NCBI RefSeq assembly: GCF_000153805.1
Contig: NZ_DS022298.1
Coordinates: 1,740,827 to 1,804,826, forward strand
Length of the DNA stretch: 64,000 nucleotides
Reading direction: 5' to 3'
DNA from: Synechococcus sp. BL107
GTDB lineage: Bacteria > Cyanobacteriota > Cyanobacteriia > PCC-6307 > Cyanobiaceae
The notes beneath the pieces were generated by a model that saw nothing but the letters and a program-made list of their open reading frames with translations, did no database searches and was not told the origin of the DNA. Of this stretch, positions 53,372 through 62,906 are shown one piece after another; the stretch's first letter is position 1; each line of letters begins with the position of its first letter. The position numbers and the translations under genes were made by a program.

Positions 53372-53947
53372 ATGCCTCGCCCTGCCGTCATGCTGCGTCA
53401 AGTGGCGCGCTTGACTCCCTTCGAGCGCTCCATTCCCAGTGATATTCAAGTCAGTGCATCGCTCGTTTGGAACAGCAATGGTTGGCTAGAGCTCAGCTAT
53501 GGACTGCTTGCATTAGCACCTCCCGGTCTGTCGACACTGGTGCTTCCCTCCCCCCTCAACGACGGCCCCCAACATGGGAAGCGTCGGGATGGACTCTGGA
53601 CAGCCACCTGCTTTGAAGCATTTCTGGCCTTGCCAAATCAAAGCCGTTATTGGGAGATCAATCTTTCACCCAATGGCGATTGGGCGGTCTACAGCTTCGA
53701 GAGCTATCGCACTGGCCAGCAACTGCAGATGCTGAAGCAAAACCCGGAGATGGGCATCCAACGCTTGCACCACCACCTTCGCGTCGATGTTCGTCTTCCC
53801 CTAGCGCCCTGGTGGTCCGCTGGGGTGTGCCCAGAGGTGAATCTCTCTGCCGTGATCGACCATGGAGAAGCAGGGTTAAGTCACTGGGCCCATCGCCATC
53901 AGGCGAAAGCTGATTTTCACGACCGCAGCACCTTCCTTAAAGGCTGA
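53372..53947 (+). CDS. DOMON-like domain protein
   Basis: A 191-residue beta-sandwich protein. The phrases 'DGLWTATCFEAFLALPNQSR' and 'YWEINLSPNGDWAVYSFESY' fit the DOMON-like/CBM9-type domain, which binds sugars or haem. No signal peptide is seen, so it may act in the cytoplasm, unlike most sugar-binding DOMON proteins. It begins six bases after the kinase stop and is probably in the same operon. Confidence 0.72.
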   Translation: MPRPAVMLRQVARLTPFERSIPSDIQVSASLVWNSNGWLELSYGLLALAPPGLSTLVLPSPLNDGPQHGKRRDGLWTATCFEAFLALPNQSRYWEINLSPNGDWAVYSFESYRTGQQLQMLKQNPEMGIQRLHHHLRVDVRLPLAPWWSAGVCPEVNLSAVIDHGEAGLSHWAHRHQAKADFHDRSTFLKG

Positions 53948-53987
53948 GTGGGCCGTAGGGTCACGCCACTGCCCGTTAGACGACAAG

Positions 53988-54944
53988 ATGCGGAGCCGTT
54001 CTGTTCTGATTGCCTTTGTGGCTGCCGCCACGACGCTGGCATTGGTGGGGCTGAAGCAACCCAAAACAGTGGCTCTGCCCTCGCTGGCCGGCTCGCCAGA
54101 GAGTCCTGTCGCCATCGCCGAGCAACGCTCGATCGCGAAGGTCCGGAGCTATCCGAGGGTTCCCTCCGATCCGCAACAGATTGCTGCACTGCTCAACACA
54201 GTTGAGACCGCCCTGAGGGATCCAACAACTCCTGCTGGATCCCTCCCCGATCTAGGGCATCAACAACAGGTGATCTACCGGGTGCTCTCCGCCAACCCAA
54301 CCCTGTCCTCACAAGTGCTTTTGGCACTTCCCAGACAATGGCGCAGTGTGGCTGAGCGGCAGTTGGCCGCTCGACGCGAATTTTTACGGATGGGCCGGAC
54401 TCGCCGCCCAACGGTTTTACCAGCCTGGCGAATCATTGCTCCCGAACCGGCGGACAACCTGCTGGCCTACTACCGCAAAGCAGAGGCCGCCACAGGCATT
54501 GAGTGGGAGGTTCTGGCCGCAGTGAACTTGGTTGAAACCGGCATGGGGCGCATCGATGGCGTTTCAGTGGCCAATGCGCAAGGCCCCATGCAGTTTTTGC
54601 CCACCACTTGGGCGGAAGCAGGAATCGGACAAGGCAATATCCGCGATCCGCACGATGCAATCCAAGCTGCAGCCCGTTATTTGGTACGACGCGGAGGGCT
54701 TAGGGATATCCGCCAAGGGTTGTGGGGGTACAACAACAGCGATTACTACGGACGTGCCGTTCTGCTGTATGCCTCATTGATGCGGGAGGATCCACTGGCC
54801 TACACCGGCCTCTATCACTGGGAAATCCACTTCAACGCCGCCGATGGCGACCTTTGGCTGCCCGTGGGCTACAACCAAGCCGAGCCGATTGACGTTAAGG
54901 ACTACCTCAAAACCCATCCAACCAGTCGGCCTCCAGCAAATTGA
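53988..54944 (+). CDS. Lytic transglycosylase (SLT domain), exported
   Basis: A 318-residue protein with an N-terminal signal or anchor (about 5-22) and a C-terminal goose-lysozyme-type SLT domain: catalytic Glu in 'LAAVNLVETGMGRIDGVSV', 'ANAQGPMQFLPTTWAEAGIG' and 'DPHDAIQAAARYLVRRGGL', then 'GYNNSDYYGRAVL'. It cleaves the MurNAc-GlcNAc bond of peptidoglycan to form 1,6-anhydroMurNAc. It probably acts in the periplasm during wall growth or division. Confidence 0.9.
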   Translation: MRSRSVLIAFVAAATTLALVGLKQPKTVALPSLAGSPESPVAIAEQRSIAKVRSYPRVPSDPQQIAALLNTVETALRDPTTPAGSLPDLGHQQQVIYRVLSANPTLSSQVLLALPRQWRSVAERQLAARREFLRMGRTRRPTVLPAWRIIAPEPADNLLAYYRKAEAATGIEWEVLAAVNLVETGMGRIDGVSVANAQGPMQFLPTTWAEAGIGQGNIRDPHDAIQAAARYLVRRGGLRDIRQGLWGYNNSDYYGRAVLLYASLMREDPLAYTGLYHWEIHFNAADGDLWLPVGYNQAEPIDVKDYLKTHPTSRPPAN

Positions 54945-54978
54945 GCATCAACACCTACCCTGATTGAAGGCGTGATGC

Positions 54979-55656
54979 GTGCAACGGGTGCCCAAGGAAA
55001 CTTCTCACCGTGGCGATGAACTGAAGGGCCTCGGCTGGTCTGAGGCCGAGGTTGTCCGATATGTCGAGCTCTGGGAATATCGCCAGCGCTGGGGAGCCAT
55101 GAATCTCGAGCGGGAAGATCGCTTGTTTCTACGGAAAGCGGAAAACGCACTCCCAAAAATTCTGTCCGGACGGGCTGCAGCCAAAAAGTCCTTGAAGGAC
55201 AAGAGCTACTACAGCTGGCTCCGATTCCAATGCGATGCCATGGCTGCCGCTGAAGCGGAGATGGGACTCAGCGATGGAGACAAAGGTGCCTGGCCTGTGC
55301 TGTTGGAGACCGAGCTGCGCATCCTCGATCACTACGAGCCGGTGCTCGGTTTACCGGACACCCTCAAGGCCAAAGCCCTTGGTCCCGTCCGTGAAACCCT
55401 GGCCTCCCAAGCAGCTGCCCTTGGAACCACGAAGACCTACGACTTCCAAGCTGCGCTGACGGCACTCAAGGAAAAAGAAAGCAATCGCTGGAAACATCTG
55501 CGCGACGTTGATGCCAGCGATCGCACCTACCCAATCTTGAGTGCCGATGGAATCGAGGGATTCCGGCGCGAGGCACACCGCGAAATCCACACCCTGATTC
55601 GCACCACATTCCCCTCCTTGGCAGAAACCGACAAACCAGAGCTGCCAGATACCTAG
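54979..55656 (+). CDS. Hypothetical helical protein
   Basis: A 225-residue, soluble, mostly helical protein. It starts at GTG 54979 and contains 'GWSEAEVVRYVELWEYRQRW', a Lys-rich 'RAAAKKSLKDKSYYSWLRF' region and 'DASDRTYPILSADGIEGFRR'. No cysteine-rich or membrane parts. I do not recognise a named family, but length and composition look like a conserved cyanobacterial protein. A small repeat AGATCA/TGATCT (55671-55691) lies between its stop and metY. Confidence 0.62.
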   Translation: MQRVPKETSHRGDELKGLGWSEAEVVRYVELWEYRQRWGAMNLEREDRLFLRKAENALPKILSGRAAAKKSLKDKSYYSWLRFQCDAMAAAEAEMGLSDGDKGAWPVLLETELRILDHYEPVLGLPDTLKAKALGPVRETLASQAAALGTTKTYDFQAALTALKEKESNRWKHLRDVDASDRTYPILSADGIEGFRREAHREIHTLIRTTFPSLAETDKPELPDT

Positions 55657-55688
55657 AGACGACTAGAACTAGATCAGTGCTTCATTGA

Positions 55689-57023
<1,335 letters not shown>

Positions 57024-57040
57024 GCGTCGATTAAGGATCT

Positions 57041-57934
57041 ATGGCGCTCATTCTTCCTCGGAGTTATCACAAAATCTCGGCGGTTGAACGCAACCGGATT
57101 TCCTGGATTGAAGCCAAACAGGCGGAACTTCAGGACATCCGACCGCTGCGCATTGGCATCCTCAACATCATGCCCCTGGGGAAGCAGTATGAATTTAATT
57201 TGCTGCATCCCTTGGGGTTATCTGTACTCCAGATCGAACCAATCTGGATTCGATTGAACTCCCATGCCTACAAAAGCTGGGACCAGGATCACCTTAATCA
57301 GCTATATGTCTCTTGGGATGAAGCTCGATCCCAAGAGCCTTTGGATGGCTTGATCATCACCGGAGCCCCCGTTGAGCATCTGCCGTTTGAACACGTGCGC
57401 TATTGGAAAGAGCTCACCAAAATCATTGAAGAAGCCCGCGAAAGTTGTGCGAGCACCCTTGGGTTGTGTTGGGCGGGATTTGCCCTGGCATATATGGCAG
57501 GTGTCGACAAAATCTCTTTCGAGAGGAAGCTTTTCGGGATTTATCCGATGCGCAGCCTGGTTCCAGGACACCCACTCATGGGCACCCAAGATGACAAATT
57601 TCTTTGCCCGCAGAGCCGCCATGCGGGTCTGCTGGATTCAGCAATGGAATCAGCGCAACGCCAAGGACGTCTTCGCTTATTGGCCCATGGAGAAAAGGTG
57701 GGATACACGATCTTCGAAACGCCCGACCAACGGCAACTGATGCATCTCGGTCATCCTGAATACAACGTCGGCCGCATCATCGGAGAGATGGAACGTGACA
57801 AAGCACGCGGCGACGTTCCTCCTCCAGAAAATTTTGATCCCGACCACAGACGAACACTCTGGCGGTCGCATCGCAATCTCCTGTTTCAACAATGGCTGTG
57901 GTTCTGCTATCAGCGCGTATCGATGGCGTCTTAG
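57041..57934 (+). CDS. metA: Homoserine O-acetyltransferase (MetA family)
   Basis: A 297-residue MetA-type homoserine transacylase. The nucleophile Cys143 lies in 'TLGLCWAGFALAYMAG', with the catalytic His and Glu in 'HLGHPEYNVGRI'. The acyl-CoA specificity position is Glu112 in 'ITGAPVEHLPFE'; in this family Glu there means acetyl-CoA and Gly means succinyl-CoA, so the product should be O-acetylhomoserine despite the MetA fold. That agrees with the metY gene directly upstream. Confidence 0.93.
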   Translation: MALILPRSYHKISAVERNRISWIEAKQAELQDIRPLRIGILNIMPLGKQYEFNLLHPLGLSVLQIEPIWIRLNSHAYKSWDQDHLNQLYVSWDEARSQEPLDGLIITGAPVEHLPFEHVRYWKELTKIIEEARESCASTLGLCWAGFALAYMAGVDKISFERKLFGIYPMRSLVPGHPLMGTQDDKFLCPQSRHAGLLDSAMESAQRQGRLRLLAHGEKVGYTIFETPDQRQLMHLGHPEYNVGRIIGEMERDKARGDVPPPENFDPDHRRTLWRSHRNLLFQQWLWFCYQRVSMAS

Positions 57935-57940
57935 AAGCAG

Positions 57941-58318
57941 CTAGTTCTTCGACGCGCTCGACCTGGAAAGAGACGGATCAACCAAAGCGTTTTTAGTGAC
58001 AGTTTTGGAGACGATTTTCGACGAGGTCTTGGGCACCGGCTTGGCCACTTTTGTGTCAGCGGGGCGTTCCGCCGATTTGCGATTCAACTCCCGTTCTAAT
58101 GAGGCCACCCGCCGTTCTCTCAGACAGTGACGGCAGCCCCCCAGGGTTTGCAAATGCTTCTCAGGAGTGATGCTGATGTCCTGCACAGGGTGGTGCGTGC
58201 AGCGAATTTTGACGGGGCTCTTATAACTCCGCCAAATCATCCCTTCATAGTTGTACTGATCGCCAAAACGCTGCCTGGCTCGCTTGAGAAATTCGTCCTG
58301 GCTGATGCGTGCTCCCAT
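57941..58318 (-). CDS. Zinc-ribbon (DUF723-like) protein with basic tail
   Basis: A 125-residue protein. Residues 1-65 resemble the zinc-ribbon module often attached to HNH/GIY-YIG endonucleases and phage proteins: 'EFLKRARQRFGDQYNYEG', 'SPVKIRCTHHPVQDISITPE', 'HLQTLGGCRHC' (C-x-H-H ... C-x-x-C). No nuclease domain follows; instead there is a Lys/Ser/Thr-rich low-complexity tail. It may bind nucleic acid. ATG 58318 is chosen; GTG 58375 is possible. Convergent with metA and divergent from the AlkB-like gene. Confidence 0.62.
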   Translation of the reverse strand: MGARISQDEFLKRARQRFGDQYNYEGMIWRSYKSPVKIRCTHHPVQDISITPEKHLQTLGGCRHCLRERRVASLERELNRKSAERPADTKVAKPVPKTSSKIVSKTVTKNALVDPSLSRSSASKN

Positions 58319-58377
58319 AAGGATGAATGTATGGGAAGGTTCCCGTCGAAAGATGGGCTTGTCATCCGACGTCACGA

Positions 58378-58968
58378 ATGGACCCAGTCATCAGCGCTGA
58401 TGAACCAACGGATTGGTCGCTCCTCCCCGGCTGGCTGACGACCAACGATGCCCAATGCTGGAAGCAGCTCCTTGAACATGGCTTTTCCTGGGAGCAACCG
58501 CTCGTGCAGGTGTTTGGCAAGTACCACCGCGTGCCACGTAAGACCATTTTTTTGGCTGAGCAGGGCCTGCAGTACCGCTACAGCGGTGCCATCCATGTCG
58601 GGGAGGGCTGGCCAGATTGGTTCCACCCATTACTGGAGCAGGTGAACCACATCGCTCAAGCTCAGTTCAACGGGTGCCTTCTCAATCTTTACCGCGATGG
58701 CGACGATCGCATGGGCTGGCATGCCGACGACGAAACGGAAATCGACCAGTCACAACCGATTGCGTCGCTTTCGCTGGGATCAACTCGAGACTTTCTATTC
58801 AGACATCGCGGCGATCAAACCAAGCGAGCAGCGATCCCACTGGCCGACGGCGATTTACTAATCATGCATCCCGGCTGCCAAGAGCGTTGGATGCACAGCG
58901 TGCCCCAACGCCGCAAAGTGAAAACGGTGCGAATCAACCTCACCTTTCGCCATTTCTTTCATGGGTAA
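58378..58968 (+). CDS. AlkB-like 2OG-Fe(II) dioxygenase
   Basis: A 196-residue AlkB-family enzyme. The iron ligands are His and Asp in 'RMGWHADDETEIDQ' and the distal His in 'CQERWMHSVPQRRKVKTVRI', with the Arg residues that bind 2-oxoglutarate near the end; 'NGCLLNLYRDGDD' is the usual upstream motif. It removes alkyl lesions from DNA or RNA bases by oxidation. The size fits ALKBH2/3-like bacterial proteins. ATG 58378 fits the family; the frame is open 17 codons upstream. Confidence 0.88.
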   Translation: MDPVISADEPTDWSLLPGWLTTNDAQCWKQLLEHGFSWEQPLVQVFGKYHRVPRKTIFLAEQGLQYRYSGAIHVGEGWPDWFHPLLEQVNHIAQAQFNGCLLNLYRDGDDRMGWHADDETEIDQSQPIASLSLGSTRDFLFRHRGDQTKRAAIPLADGDLLIMHPGCQERWMHSVPQRRKVKTVRINLTFRHFFHG

Positions 58969-58983
58969 TGGCAAACAAAAAGC

Positions 58984-59856
58984 TCAAAGCAGAACCTGCA
59001 ACACCAAACCCCAAACAGGAGCTGTCAGAACCGCGAGAACGGTGCTCCAAAACACCAGCGCTGCCGCCCGCTCCTGATCGCGTCCAACGGACTCCGCAAT
59101 CAGCAAAATTGAAATCGCTGTTGGTGCCGCTCCTTGCAGCGCGAGTGCCTGAACCATCAAGGGATCCAAGCCAAACAACAAACCCAGCATCAAAAGCAGC
59201 AAGGGATAGAGAAAAAGCTTGACCAGCAAGGCTGGGCCTAGGCCCGCCCCCATCAATCGAGGGGGGTTTCCTTGCCGCGTCAAGCTGCCAAGACGCATCC
59301 CAACCACCATCAACGCCAGCACAATCACGATCCGGGACGGCCACCAGAGGCCTTCCGTGATGGCAGCTCTCCAGGGCGTCAGCTGGATCAGCAAGGCCCC
59401 GATGAGACCGCGCGTCGCTGGACTACGGCCCATGCTGATGAGCAGCTGACGCAGCGCGAGCCAGCGACTGGCGGCAGCAACACCAAGTAGTTGGGGACCA
59501 ACACTCCAGGTGAGCAACGTTGCGCCCAGGTCGTAGCCAATGGTGATCGTTAGGGCCTCAGGCGGTAAAAAGGCCAACGCCAGGGGCACGCCGAAATAGG
59601 CCGTATTACCAATACAGCTCCCCAGCAAAAGCGAAGGGGTGACGAGCCCTACCGACTTGGATTGCCAGCCACCCACCAGCAACACCGTGGACACTCCCAA
59701 TACGGCGAGGCCAGCGGCTTGCAACACATCACCTTGGAGGCCACTTTTCAACAGCAGGCCCATCACACTGATCGGCACGCCGAAGCGCACCAGCGGGACA
59801 GCGAAGCGACCAGCCAAATTCGGATGCTGCCCACCGATCCAAAAACCGATCAGCAA
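58984..59856 (-). CDS. AEC-family transporter
   Basis: A membrane protein of at least 290 residues with about eight to nine hydrophobic segments, including 'GSCIGNTAYFGVPLALAFLP' and the Pro-containing 'LALQGAAPTAISILLIAESV', the crossing-helix motifs of the auxin efflux carrier (AEC) family. Substrates are unknown organic acids or similar. The start is unclear: TTG 59856 lies within the first expected helix, while in-frame coding-like sequence (F-V-L-R-F-L-L-E-L-L-P-C) continues about 45 bases upstream without ATG, GTG or TTG. Confidence 0.78.
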   Translation of the reverse strand: MLIGFWIGGQHPNLAGRFAVPLVRFGVPISVMGLLLKSGLQGDVLQAAGLAVLGVSTVLLVGGWQSKSVGLVTPSLLLGSCIGNTAYFGVPLALAFLPPEALTITIGYDLGATLLTWSVGPQLLGVAAASRWLALRQLLISMGRSPATRGLIGALLIQLTPWRAAITEGLWWPSRIVIVLALMVVGMRLGSLTRQGNPPRLMGAGLGPALLVKLFLYPLLLLMLGLLFGLDPLMVQALALQGAAPTAISILLIAESVGRDQERAAALVFWSTVLAVLTAPVWGLVLQVLL

Positions 59857-59966
59857 GCACGGAAGCAGCTCAAGAAGGAACCGCAGAACGAACGCCGCAC
59901 GACCAGACCAAAAACTTAGGAGGCACCCCGCGATATGCCAGGGTAGCGATCGTCCACAAGAGATGC

Positions 59967-60128
59967 ATGCTTCGCAAAACTCTCCAAAGACGATTCGAAC
60001 ACTTGATGACGGTGCTTGCCGAGCAGGTGGAATCGCTACCCATCGAGAACGAAAGCTGGCTGGAAACAGAACGCGAAATCACCGCGATCGAACGGGCATT
60101 ACAACGCCTGCCCCTTTGTGATGCCTGA
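59967..60128 (+). CDS. Tiny helical protein
   Basis: A 53-residue ORF (MLRKTLQRRFEHLM...), amphipathic and charged, predicted as two helices. Start ATG 59967. Its stop region overlaps the start of the next small gene (ATGCCTGA), which suggests coupling and supports that it is real. No family recognised. Confidence 0.5.
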   Translation: MLRKTLQRRFEHLMTVLAEQVESLPIENESWLETEREITAIERALQRLPLCDA

Positions 60129-60309
60129 GGCTCCGAGCCCCAACAACAACTCCTACGTTCTTGTCCGCAGCGATGGGCGGTCCGACAAGGTGACGGCCCT
60201 CACGTTCGAGAGCTACGACGCGGCTTACAACGAACTGGAACGGTATTACAGAGATTTTTGCTGCTCGGACGACGAGAAAATCGAGTACACGATCACATCA
60301 TCTGACTGA
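60121..60309 (+). CDS. Small conserved-looking protein
   Basis: A 62-residue protein: 'NNNSYVLVRSDGRSDKVTAL', then 'SYDAAYNELERYYRDFCCSD', ending in beta-like '[10 protein letters not shown]'. It reads as a small beta-hairpin plus helix. Two adjacent cysteines (about 49-50) are notable. It overlaps the upstream tiny gene by eight bases and the 3' end of the amino-acid ABC ATPase by 17 bases. Similar short proteins occur in marine Synechococcus, but no function is known. Confidence 0.6.
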   Translation: MPEAPSPNNNSYVLVRSDGRSDKVTALTFESYDAAYNELERYYRDFCCSDDEKIEYTITSSD

Positions 60310-61033
60310 GGAATCGACGACTGCGTTCTTCCCGTGCATTGCTGAAAAAGGTCTGCGGGTCTGACGTTTCCACCACCTGGCCCTGATCCATGAACATCAC
60401 CCGATCAGCCACCTCGCGGGCAAAGCCAAGCTCGTGGGTCACCACCACCATGGTCATCCCGCCCTGCGCCAACTGACGCATCGCATCCAGCACCTCCTTC
60501 ACCCGCTCTGGATCCAACGCACTGGTGGGCTCATCAAAGAGCATCACCTCTGGATCCAACGCCAAGGCCCGCGCAATCGCAACGCGCTGCTGCTGGCCAC
60601 CACTGAGCTGGGCTGGATATTTGCGCGCTTGCTCGCGAATTCCCATCTGATCGAGGAGTTCGATCGCACGTTGCTCCGCCGCGGCCTTGGCACGCTTTTG
60701 CACCTTGATCGGCGCCAGGGTGATGTTGTCGAGAATCGAGAGGTGAGGGAACAGGTTGAACTGCTGAAACACCATCCCAACTCGCTCACGAATCGCCCGC
60801 ACTTGGCGTTCCTCATGGGCGGCATCCAACCGCACACCGAGCACATCCAATTCGCCGCCATCCAGCGTTTCCAATCCGTTGAAGGTGCGAATCAACGTGC
60901 TCTTGCCCGACCCAGAGGGTCCCATCACCACCAATACCTCGCCACTGCTCACGTCCAGCGACACCCCATCGAGAGCCCGAAGCCCCGGGGTGTAGCTCTT
61001 CACCAGATCAGTGGCACGAATAGCAATCGTCAT
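60293..61033 (-). CDS. aapP: Polar amino-acid ABC transporter ATPase
   Basis: A 246-residue ATPase of the polar amino-acid uptake family: Walker A '[20 protein letters not shown]', Q-loop '[17 protein letters not shown]', signature '[20 protein letters not shown]' and Walker B '[14 protein letters not shown]'. It powers import with the two permeases encoded upstream. The start overlaps the stop of the second permease by four bases. Last gene of the four-gene operon J-Q-M-P. Confidence 0.92.
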   Translation of the reverse strand: MTIAIRATDLVKSYTPGLRALDGVSLDVSSGEVLVVMGPSGSGKSTLIRTFNGLETLDGGELDVLGVRLDAAHEERQVRAIRERVGMVFQQFNLFPHLSILDNITLAPIKVQKRAKAAAEQRAIELLDQMGIREQARKYPAQLSGGQQQRVAIARALALDPEVMLFDEPTSALDPERVKEVLDAMRQLAQGGMTMVVVTHELGFAREVADRVMFMDQGQVVETSDPQTFFSNAREERSRRFLSQMM

Positions 61034-62004
61034 CGGGCAGAACGGACGGGGTCGAGCTGGATTTCAAGGTGACGGGCCAATAGGGCCATTGCCGTGCACG
61101 CCAGCCAGTAAACCGCAGCCAGCCAGATGTACACCTCGAGATAACGACCAATGAATTCTGGATTCGCCAACAGGCTGCGGCTGATGCCCAACAGTTCCAC
61201 CAGTCCTAAAATCGCCATCAGGCTTGTGTTTTGAAGTAAGCCCACCGCTTGATTGGTCAGAGAAGGCAAAGCAACTCGAAAGGCTTGGGGCAACACCACA
61301 AGCTGCAGGGTTTGTCGCGGTGAGAGCCCTAAGACCATCGCCGCCTCCCGCTGGGTGGGTGAAATCGCTTGAAGACCGCCGCGCACATCCTCAGCGATGT
61401 AGGCCGCTGCAAACAGGGCAAAGGCCACCACAGCCCGCAGCACTCTGTTGAGTTCAATGCCGGGGGGAAGGAACAGAGGAATCAACAGCTGTCCAAAAAA
61501 CAAGACGGCGATGAGGGGGACGGCCCGCATCAACTCGATGTAAACCGTGCTGCTCCCCCTAAGGACGGGAAGATCACTACGACGACCGAGCGCCAACAGA
61601 ACACCGAACGGCAAGGCCAACATCCCGCTTCCAGCCGTAAGCAGAAGCGTGAGGCTGAATCCACCCCAACTCTGCGTCCCCACAGGCGCAAGGCCAAGCC
61701 CCCCCGCGAGAAGCCAGAGACCAAAGGGAGCCATGCCACTCCAAAGCAAGGGCATGACTCGACGCCAACCGCCCTGACGCGGACCCACCAGGGTGATCAC
61801 GATCAGAACGACAACAGCGGCGATGCAAAGCAAGGGTCGCCAACGCTGATCCTCCGGATAACTGCCCACCGCATAGAGCGGCAAGTTGGTCGTCACGACC
61901 GTCCAGTCGGCCCCATGCCATAACCAGTGCAAGCAAGACCAACCCGCCCATCCGATCAAAACCAAAAGCGTCAACGTGAGCAAACGATCGATCCAGCGGT
62001 TCAT
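61030..62004 (-). CDS. aapM: Amino-acid ABC transporter permease (AapM-like)
   Basis: A 324-residue HisM/AapM-type permease with about seven or eight hydrophobic helices and the EAA loop 'AISPTQREAAMVLGLSPRQT', followed by 'LVVLPQAFRVALPSLTNQAV', the contact site for the ATPase. The long N-terminal part (about 1-110) is typical of AapM rather than HisM. Overlaps both neighbours by 1-4 bases. Confidence 0.9.
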   Translation of the reverse strand: MNRWIDRLLTLTLLVLIGWAGWSCLHWLWHGADWTVVTTNLPLYAVGSYPEDQRWRPLLCIAAVVVLIVITLVGPRQGGWRRVMPLLWSGMAPFGLWLLAGGLGLAPVGTQSWGGFSLTLLLTAGSGMLALPFGVLLALGRRSDLPVLRGSSTVYIELMRAVPLIAVLFFGQLLIPLFLPPGIELNRVLRAVVAFALFAAAYIAEDVRGGLQAISPTQREAAMVLGLSPRQTLQLVVLPQAFRVALPSLTNQAVGLLQNTSLMAILGLVELLGISRSLLANPEFIGRYLEVYIWLAAVYWLACTAMALLARHLEIQLDPVRSAR

Positions 62005-62906
62005 TAGTGACTCCTCTGCAGACGGCCCAACACCGCCCCATTGATGAGGGCCATGCCGCCACTAATCAGCAAATTCAGCAACAAGAAACTGATCAACAAC
62101 AACAGGAAGCCTTCAATGGCACGTCCTGTTTGGGTGATGGTGGTGTCACTGACTGCATAGAGATCCGCGTATCCCACCGCAATGGCAAGCGTGCTGTTCT
62201 TGGCAAGGTTGAGGTATTGGCTGGTAAGAGCCGGGAGAATGGCTGGTAAGGCCTGGGGCAAGACGATCCGGCGCAGACCCAAACCCTCGGACAAACCAAG
62301 GCTTCGAAAGGCTTCCCACTGGCCTCGCGACACCGCATTGATACCGCCACGAACAATTTCGGCGATTGATGCTCCTGTGAACACCACCAACCCCGTGAGA
62401 ACCGCGCAAAACTCAACGCTGAGATTGAGACCCAAGAGGCGGATGCCCTGGTTTGAGAAGTGGATCAATCCACCCACAGGAGTCTCCGGCAATCCCAAAA
62501 AGGCCACGAAATACCAAAACAGCAACTGCAACAGCAGCGGCACTTGGCGAATCAACGCCACATAGCCACCGGACAAACTGCGTACAAGCCGATTGCGACT
62601 GCTCCGGGCAGCTCCGGCGGCCACCCCAAGCGTGGTGGCCAGCAACAACCCCACCAAAATCACCTTGAGGCTGTTTAACCAACCAATGAACAGGGCCCAG
62701 GCGTAGCTGTCGGTCGGGGCATAGGGCAGCGCCGTCTCCGCCAGGGCGAAACCAGCTGGACGCCATAGCCAACCGAAATCAAGTCCCAGTCCTGTACGAA
62801 TCAAATTCACGGTGATGTTGTTGATCAACACGCCCGCAAAAGTGATCAAGGCAACAACAACGCAAAGCTGAGCCCAGAAGCGTCCTCGACGAAAAATCTG
62901 AGGCAT
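62004..62906 (-). CDS. aapQ: Amino-acid ABC transporter permease (AapQ-like)
   Basis: A 300-residue permease with the EAA loop 'AVSRGQWEAFRSLGLSEGLG' and 'RRIVLPQALPAILPALTSQY'. The region 'GLDFGWLWRPAGFALAETAL' between the first two helices is the AapQ-type insertion. With AapM it forms the membrane pore for general L-amino acids. Its start overlaps the stop of the binding-protein gene. Confidence 0.9.
   Translation of the reverse strand: MPQIFRRGRFWAQLCVVVALITFAGVLINNITVNLIRTGLGLDFGWLWRPAGFALAETALPYAPTDSYAWALFIGWLNSLKVILVGLLLATTLGVAAGAARSSRNRLVRSLSGGYVALIRQVPLLLQLLFWYFVAFLGLPETPVGGLIHFSNQGIRLLGLNLSVEFCAVLTGLVVFTGASIAEIVRGGINAVSRGQWEAFRSLGLSEGLGLRRIVLPQALPAILPALTSQYLNLAKNSTLAIAVGYADLYAVSDTTITQTGRAIEGFLLLLISFLLLNLLISGGMALINGAVLGRLQRSH

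Noticed and set aside
60434-61923. Plus-strand ORFs of 184-212 codons opposite the amino-acid ABC genes
   Set aside because: Antisense shadows of conserved ABC transporter genes with intact motifs.
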